From positions 1-12,230 of the forward strand of contig QBLP01000031.1 of NCBI GenBank assembly GCA_003070825.1: DNA of 12,230 nt. Reading direction: 5' to 3'. The notes beneath the pieces were generated by a model. The model did no database searches, was not told the origin of the DNA, and was given only the letters and a program-made list of their open reading frames with translations. The translations under genes and the position numbers were made by a program. Source of the stretch: Halanaerobium sp. (GTDB taxonomy: Bacteria > Bacillota > Halanaerobiia > Halanaerobiales > Halanaerobiaceae). Below are positions 6,896-12,230 of the stretch, one piece after another; position 1 is the first letter of the stretch, and the number at the start of each line of letters is the position of its first letter.

Positions 6896-6909
6896 ACCCG
6901 GTACCAAAA
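6896..6909 (+). repeat. Solitary left arm of the palindrome family
   Basis: ACCCGGTACCAAAA resembles the left arm of the family (ACCAGGTCCAAAA; ACCCGGTACAAA in copy D) but no right arm or tail follows. Probably a decayed or partial copy. It falls in the short leader of the following gene, just before its ribosome binding site. Confidence 0.5.
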
Positions 6910-6916
6910 GATCAAA

Positions 6917-6924
6917 GGGAGGTG
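6917..6924 (+). promoter_or_regulatory. Ribosome binding site that fixes a TTG start
   Basis: GGGAGGTG lies six bases before TTG at 6931. The in-frame GTG at 6922 is the last three bases of this same site and so cannot be its start codon. Confidence 0.8.
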
Positions 6925-6930
6925 CAGCTC

Positions 6931-9900
6931 TTGAAGAAGAAAAGGATTAGAGAATTGATGCAGAGCAAAACTGCTGCTGTGATAGTAGCGGTCTTATTAA
7001 CTTTAATCGCCTTCAATGTGAAAATGGAATTGATTGAGCCCCTGCTTATTTTATTTGTAATTTACAGTAGCCTTAATTTTGCTAAAAAGGGAGCGATTTT
7101 TTCAGCAGTATTTGTAGTTTCTGTGCTTGCAATTCAGGATTTATATAATCTGCAGATTAACCTTGCCGAATATTTTGTGGAAGTGCTGGTGATTATTATT
7201 GCTGCAGCATATATCGTAAAAAGCACCTCCAGGAACAGGGAATTGAATTTTAATCTGAAGGAGCGCGTTAAGGAGCTTGCCGGCCTTTATAGGATTTCAG
7301 AGGCCGCAGAAAAATATAATTTAGACCGAGATCAACTGCTGAGTAAAGTTGTGGAAGAAATTCCGGCTTCCTATCAGTATCCAGAAGACTGTGCGGCCAG
7401 AATCAGCTATCGGGGAAAGATATATCAGACTACCAATTTTAGAGAAACAGACTGGATGCAGCAGCAGGAGATAACTATAGATGACCAGACTGTCGGGAAA
7501 ATCGAAGTTTCCTATCTATCTGAACATCCAGAAGAATACAGCGGCACAGTATTTTTAAAGGAAGAGTTCGAACTTTTAAACTCAATCAACAGTAAAATTA
7601 ATAATGTTTTAAGAAACTTAGAACAGGAAAAGGAGATCAACGAGCAGCGCCAGTTTTTATCAATCACTCTCAATTCTATCGGTGATGGTCTGCTGGTAAC
7701 TGACAGGCAGGGCAGAATCAAAAGGTTAAATAAAGTTGCTGAAAATCTAACCGGCTGGACGAGTGCTGAAGCAGAAGGCAGAGAAATAACTGAAATTTTC
7801 AATATTTTTAATTCCCAAACCGGAAAAGAAGTAAAGAATCCAGTAGAAAAGGTTTTAAAAAATGGCAAAATTGTCGGCCTGGCCAATCACACAAAATTGA
7901 TCGCCAGAGATGGAAAAGAATACCACATAGCAGATAGTGCTGCTCCAATCAAAAGGGAAGATGGCATAATTGACGGCACTGTAATGGTTTTTAGAGATGT
8001 CAGCAAAAATTATCAGATGCGCGAAAAAATTAAGCAGCGGGAAAGAATGTTTTCCAGCGCTTTAAATGAAGCCCCGATTCCAATTATGGTTCACGCGGAA
8101 GACGGTGAAGTGGTAATTATCAATAATACCTGGATTGAAATCACAGGTTATCAAAGGGAAGAAATCAATACAATTTCAAAATGGGTCGATAAAGCATATC
8201 CCAATAATCAGGAGAAAATTAAAAAGGAAATTAATAAATCCTTTGCAGCTGACAAAAGTATTGGCGGTGAATTTGAAGTCTGGACCAGTGAGGGAGAAAA
8301 GCGGATCTGGGATTTTAAAACTGCCCCTTTAAGCCGGGATGAAAAAGGACGCAAGCTGGTAATCAGCACCGCTGTCGATATCACCCGCCGTAAAAAAGCA
8401 GAAAAAGAACTGCAGAAGTTAAATGAAATTTACCGCACATTAAGTATGGTAAATCAGCTTATTGTCAGGGAAAGATCGCTGGATTGTCTGTTAGAAGAAG
8501 CAGCTCAGATCACTTCTGATTATGGTAGATATAAAAATATTTGGATAGGAAAAATTGGGCCGGCTCAGGATGAATTACAGATTTTAACTTCTACTGAGAA
8601 CAATTGCCCCTTTATTGAAGCTGGTGAAGATTACAGCCTGAAACTGGAAGATTTGGCCCGGGATTTTAAAGATAAAATGATAATGGATGGTCAAAATAAA
8701 TTGATTCAGAGTAGCTGTCAGGAAATCTCTGGTCTGGACCTGTCAATTTCCGAACACTGTGGCTCAAGAGCTTTTTTCCTGCTGGAAGTTATGGAAGAAC
8801 CCTGGGGAGTATTTTCGTTCTGCTCAGCCGAGGCAGATCACTTTGACGAAACAGAGGTTAAACTACTGGATGAGCTGACTGGTGATATTTCACTGGGGAT
8901 AGAAAAGATTATCAATGAAAAAATGAGGCTGGAGTCAGAAAAACGCCTCAAAGAAAGTGAAGAAAACTACCGCAGGCTATTTGAAAATTCTCCGGTAGGA
9001 ATTTTTAAAACTACTTCTACCGGCCAGGTTAAAATGATCAATCCCCATATGGCTCAGCTTTTGGGATTTGATTCGATTTCAGAAACCATAACTTATTATA
9101 ATGATCTAAAAAACACACTTTATGTTAATTCTGAACGCCGGGACCAGTTTTTAAATCAGCTAAAATCCGAGGGAATAGTCAGCAATTTTGTCTATCAGGC
9201 CTATGATAGATATCAAAATATTTTATGGCTGGAGATGAATGCTCGGGTCAGTGAAGAAAATGATGACGGCAGTTTTGAGATCGATGGTTTCTGCCGCGAC
9301 ATAACAGAGCGCCGTCAGAGCGAAGAGAAGATTCGCTATCTCGGTTTTCACGACAAACTTACCGGTTTATATAACCGTGCTTTTTTAGAAGAAGAAATAA
9401 AAAGAGTGGACACCGCCCGTCAGCTGCCGATCAGTATCATTATGGGTGATTTAAATAATTTAAAACTGATTAACGATACTTACGGCCACCAGAGTGGAGA
9501 TCAGCTGATCCAAGAAGCAGCAGAAATTTTTAAAGAATCCTGTCGGGATGAGGATATCATTGCCCGCTGGGGTGGAGATGAATTTGTGGTCCTTTTACCA
9601 CAGACCACAGCAGTTGAGAGTGAAAAAATAATTAAAAGAATCAATAGTTCTTTAGAGAAGGAAGAGGGAGAACTGCAGGTTTCAATTTCTCTGGGGACAG
9701 CAGTTAAAAATGATCCCGAAGATGAGCTGATGATTGTTTTAAGTCGGGCAGAAGACAGAATGTATAAGAATAAAATTGCCAGCCGCAAAAGTGCCCGCAG
9801 TAGTGTGCTTTCAGCCTTTTTGACATCACTAAAGGAGAAAAGCTCGGAAACTGAAGAACATGTGCACCGGATGAGCAGCCTGGCCAAAAATTTTGCTAGA

Positions 9901-10341
9901 GTGCTCGGCCTCTCTAATTCAGAACAGGACCGACTTTATCTCTTAACTCAGATGCATGACATTGGTAAGATAGCAGTTCCAGAAGAAGTTTTAAATAAAA
10001 CTGATAAATTAAATGCTGAAGAATGGGAAATAATTAAAAAACATACCGAAACAGGTTTTAGAATAACTTCGAATATTGAAGATTTTGCTCATATCTCCTC
10101 AGAGATATTACACCACCATGAGCGCTGGGACGGTACAGGTTATCCCGAAGGGCTCAGCGGCAGAGATATCCCGCTGCTCTCGAGGGTGCTGACAATAGTT
10201 GATTCCTATGATGTAATGATCAGCGGTCGTCCTTATAAAGAGGCGATAACTGAAGCAGAGGCCTTAGCTGAACTTCAAAGCTGTGCCGGCAGTCAGTTTG
10301 ACCCGGAACTGGTGGAGAAATTTATCGAAAGTTTAAATTGA
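6931..10341 (+). CDS. Membrane PAS/GAF sensor with GGDEF and HD-GYP domains (c-di-GMP synthase/hydrolase)
   Basis: The 1136-residue product starts at TTG 6931. Four hydrophobic segments (about 14-30, 37-51, 55-72, 81-96) anchor it in the membrane. They are followed by a GAF-like region (about 105-235), PAS (240-360), PAS (371-490), GAF (about 495-665), PAS (677-795), GGDEF (803-965) and HD-GYP (972-1136). The GGDEF motif is intact (881-885), and RDED at 872-875, five residues upstream, is the RxxD inhibitory site for c-di-GMP. The HD-GYP part keeps H1009-D1010 (HDIGK), the HHHERWDG box (1061-1068) and GYP (1070-1072). It is therefore predicted both to make c-di-GMP (or a related dinucleotide) and to hydrolyse it, with the sensor domains deciding the balance; the signal is unknown. 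It has its own promoter and separates uvrA from uvrC. Confidence 0.92.
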   Translation: MKKKRIRELMQSKTAAVIVAVLLTLIAFNVKMELIEPLLILFVIYSSLNFAKKGAIFSAVFVVSVLAIQDLYNLQINLAEYFVEVLVIIIAAAYIVKSTSRNRELNFNLKERVKELAGLYRISEAAEKYNLDRDQLLSKVVEEIPASYQYPEDCAARISYRGKIYQTTNFRETDWMQQQEITIDDQTVGKIEVSYLSEHPEEYSGTVFLKEEFELLNSINSKINNVLRNLEQEKEINEQRQFLSITLNSIGDGLLVTDRQGRIKRLNKVAENLTGWTSAEAEGREITEIFNIFNSQTGKEVKNPVEKVLKNGKIVGLANHTKLIARDGKEYHIADSAAPIKREDGIIDGTVMVFRDVSKNYQMREKIKQRERMFSSALNEAPIPIMVHAEDGEVVIINNTWIEITGYQREEINTISKWVDKAYPNNQEKIKKEINKSFAADKSIGGEFEVWTSEGEKRIWDFKTAPLSRDEKGRKLVISTAVDITRRKKAEKELQKLNEIYRTLSMVNQLIVRERSLDCLLEEAAQITSDYGRYKNIWIGKIGPAQDELQILTSTENNCPFIEAGEDYSLKLEDLARDFKDKMIMDGQNKLIQSSCQEISGLDLSISEHCGSRAFFLLEVMEEPWGVFSFCSAEADHFDETEVKLLDELTGDISLGIEKIINEKMRLESEKRLKESEENYRRLFENSPVGIFKTTSTGQVKMINPHMAQLLGFDSISETITYYNDLKNTLYVNSERRDQFLNQLKSEGIVSNFVYQAYDRYQNILWLEMNARVSEENDDGSFEIDGFCRDITERRQSEEKIRYLGFHDKLTGLYNRAFLEEEIKRVDTARQLPISIIMGDLNNLKLINDTYGHQSGDQLIQEAAEIFKESCRDEDIIARWGGDEFVVLLPQTTAVESEKIIKRINSSLEKEEGELQVSISLGTAVKNDPEDELMIVLSRAEDRMYKNKIASRKSARSSVLSAFLTSLKEKSSETEEHVHRMSSLAKNFARVLGLSNSEQDRLYLLTQMHDIGKIAVPEEVLNKTDKLNAEEWEIIKKHTETGFRITSNIEDFAHISSEILHHHERWDGTGYPEGLSGRDIPLLSRVLTIVDSYDVMISGRPYKEAITEAEALAELQSCAGSQFDPELVEKFIESLN

Positions 10342-10394
10342 ACCCGGTACAAATGCACAGTTTTGGACCGGGTACAGGAGAAATAATTCACAAA
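10342..10394 (+). repeat. Intergenic palindrome, copy D (GGDEF-uvrC junction)
   Basis: The left arm ACCCGGTACAAA (10342-10353) starts on the base after the preceding stop codon and pairs with TTTGGACCGGGT (10362-10373), with one A-G mismatch. TTCACAAA (10387-10394) follows 13 nt after the stem and the spacer starts ACAGGA as in copy B; forward orientation. Relative to the other copies the A-T pair at stem position 4 has become C-G on both sides. The tail ends two bases before the uvrC ribosome binding site. Confidence 0.85.
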
Positions 10395-10409
10395 TTAAGG
10401 TGATAGAAA

Positions 10410-12211
10410 ATGACAGATAATGAAAACAGAAAAGAACATATCGAAGCCCAGCTCAAGGAGCTTCCCCGTCAGCCCGGTGTTTATTTAATGAAAGATGAAA
10501 CGGGAATGATCATTTATGTAGGGAAGGCTAAATCGCTCCGCAGCCGCGTCCGTTCTTACTTTCGCAAAAATGACCAGAGCTATAAGACCAGGATGCTGGT
10601 CAAATATATAGATGATTTTGATTATATTCTTACTGACACAGAAGTGGAGGCCTTTATTTTAGAGGCCAATTTGATTAAAAAACATCAGCCCAAATTCAAC
10701 ATCCGCCTCAAGGATGATAAAACTTATCCTTATATTAAAGTCACCAAGAATGTCGACTTTCCGCGGGTTTTTAAAACCAGGATTGTCAAAAACGATGGAG
10801 CCAAATATTTCGGGCCCTTTGCTGATGTAGATGCAATATATAAAACTCTGGATGTAATCAAGGATATTTTTAAGCTCAGAAGCTGCAAAAAAGAGCTGAA
10901 AGCTGATGACCCTGAAGACCGCCCCTGTCTGAACTATCACATTGATAAGTGCCTCGGGCCCTGTATTGGTGCAGTCAGTAAAGAGGATTATCATGAGCTG
11001 ATTGACCAGGTCTGCCTTTTTTTATCTGGCAGACAGGAAGAACTCAAACAGCAGGTAGAAGAAAAGATGCAAGAAGCAGCTGCTGAGAGGAATTTTGAAA
11101 AGGCAGCCCGCTTTCGGGATGCGCTGGAGGCTTTTGCCAAGCTGAGTGAAAGCCAGAAGGTAATGACCGATAAAAATATTGATCAGGATGTGGTGGCTTT
11201 AGTTCAGGGAGAGGAAGACAATGCCTGTGCCCAGCTACTTTTAGTCCGCAACGGCCGCCTGATCGGCCAGGAATACTTTATTCTGCAGGGAACCGAGGAA
11301 GAAACTGCGGCTGAAACCATGGCCTCATTTTTACAGCAGTACTATGAGCAGGCCGCCGGAATCCCGGATGAACTTTTATTGAACACCAAAATTAACTATC
11401 AGCAGCTTTTAGCAGCAAGACTGGCAGATGTCAAGGGGAAAAAGGTGAGTATTCAGTATCCACAGAAAGGTGACAAAAAGAAGATGCTGGAGATGGCCGA
11501 GCGCAATGCCGAGCAGAATCTGAAAAAGGAAGATATTCGCAGTAAATATGAAAAACAGCGGACTTCTGGAGCTGTCGAGAAACTGGGAGAAATCCTGGGA
11601 ATGGAAAATGAGCCCTATCATATTGAAGGATTTGATATTTCAAATATTCAGGGAACAGATTCTGTAGCATCAATGGTGGTCTTTAAAAACGGCAGACCCT
11701 CCAAACAGGATTACCGCCGCTTTAAGATTAAAACAGTTGAGGGACCTGATGATTTTTCCAGTATGAAGGAAGTTGTTGAGCGCCGCTATGCCAGACTGCT
11801 GCGCGAAGATAGAGAACTACCCGATTTAATTTTGATTGATGGTGGTAAGGGTCAGCTCAATGCCGCCTATGAAATTTTAGAGCTCTTAGGAATTGAGGAT
11901 TTGCCGATAATTGGGCTGGCAAAGAGGGAAGAAGAAATTTTTAAGCCGGGAGAAAGTGATCCGATTACACTGCCTCACCATACTCCAACCCTGCAGCTTT
12001 TGCAGCGGGTGAGAGATGAGGCCCACCGTTTTGCCGTCAGTTATCATCGTAAATTAAGGTCCCGCCGCTTGACCCATTCTATGCTCGATGAAATTCCAGG
12101 TGTGGGAGAAACCCGCAGAAATGCACTGCTGCAGCACTTTGGCTCACTGGCTAAAATAAGGGAGGCTAAGATCTGGCAACTGAAAGAGGTTGATGGGATC
12201 AGTGGTAAGAC
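10410..12211 (+). CDS. uvrC: UvrABC system protein C (dual-incision nuclease), 3' end cut off
   Basis: UvrC joins the UvrB-DNA complex and cuts the damaged strand on both sides. The frame is open from ATG 10410, with AAGGTGAT (10397-10404) as ribosome binding site, to the window end without a stop. The first 600 codons are genomic; what follows is adapter. Domains: GIY-YIG nuclease for 3' incision (GVY 23-25, YVG 36-38, R44, E85); four cysteines C159, C173, C181 and C185, matching those reported to bind a 4Fe-4S cluster in E. coli UvrC; a UVR domain (about 212-245) that pairs with UvrB; an RNase H-like nuclease for 5' incision (D409, D477 of DGGKGQ, H539 of EAHRFA); and a helix-hairpin-helix end (about 559-600). 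UvrC is usually near 600 residues, so few are missing. Confidence 0.97.
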
Positions 12212-12230
12212 CTGTCTCTTATACACATCT
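12212..12230. other. Nextera/Tn5 mosaic-end adapter left on the contig
   Basis: CTGTCTCTTATACACATCT is an exact 19-base match to the Tn5 mosaic end used in Nextera libraries, and it sits at the very end of the window. It is technical sequence and should not be translated. Confidence 0.95.

Noticed and set aside
12044..12226. Reverse-strand reading frame of 60 codons starting MYKRQ
   Set aside because: Its start codon and first residues come from the adapter, and the rest is antisense to uvrC.

Overview
The window carries a nucleotide excision repair cluster from a low-GC Gram-positive (Firmicutes-type) bacterium. AT-rich spacers, strong GGAGG-type ribosome binding sites, GTG/TTG starts, extended -10 promoters and the UvrA zinc-site variant all fit that group. 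The acidic proteins and an N-terminal gene of two PRC-barrel modules make an anaerobic halophile of the Halanaerobiales type my best guess, but that is inference. All genes lie on the + strand.

Layout: 103-885 PRC-barrel protein, closed by an intrinsic terminator; 1178-3205 uvrB, with an extended -10 promoter and a weak LexA-like site upstream; 3290-6100 uvrA; 6244-6822 a small HUH/Y1 transposase of the REP-associated (RAYT) type; 6931-10341 a large membrane-anchored PAS/GAF/GGDEF/HD-GYP protein predicted both to make and to break cyclic-di-GMP; 10410 onward uvrC, complete but for its last few codons. The final 19 bases (12212-12230) are an exact Tn5/Nextera mosaic-end adapter, so the window ends at a contig edge with untrimmed adapter, not in genomic DNA.

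The most interesting feature is a family of intergenic palindromes. Every gene junction from uvrB onward holds one: an ACCAGGT...ACCTGGT hairpin with, exactly 13 nt from its foot, a conserved TTCACAAA (or its complement TTTGTGAA on the other side). I count four full copies (3208-3260, 6119-6173, 6817-6869, 10342-10394), a half copy with the same 13-nt spacing (922-956) and a lone arm (6896-6909). Orientation alternates along the locus, and stem differences between copies are partly compensatory. The RAYT gene sits between two inverted copies, and its stop codon lies inside one of them. This looks like a REP/RAYT system that has colonised the uvrBAC cluster, with repeats both flanking the transposase and scattered between the repair genes.

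Functionally, UvrA and UvrB find and verify bulky DNA lesions and UvrC makes the two incisions. The c-di-GMP enzyme has no known role in that pathway; it may be a passenger, driven by its own promoter whose -35 lies in a repeat stem.
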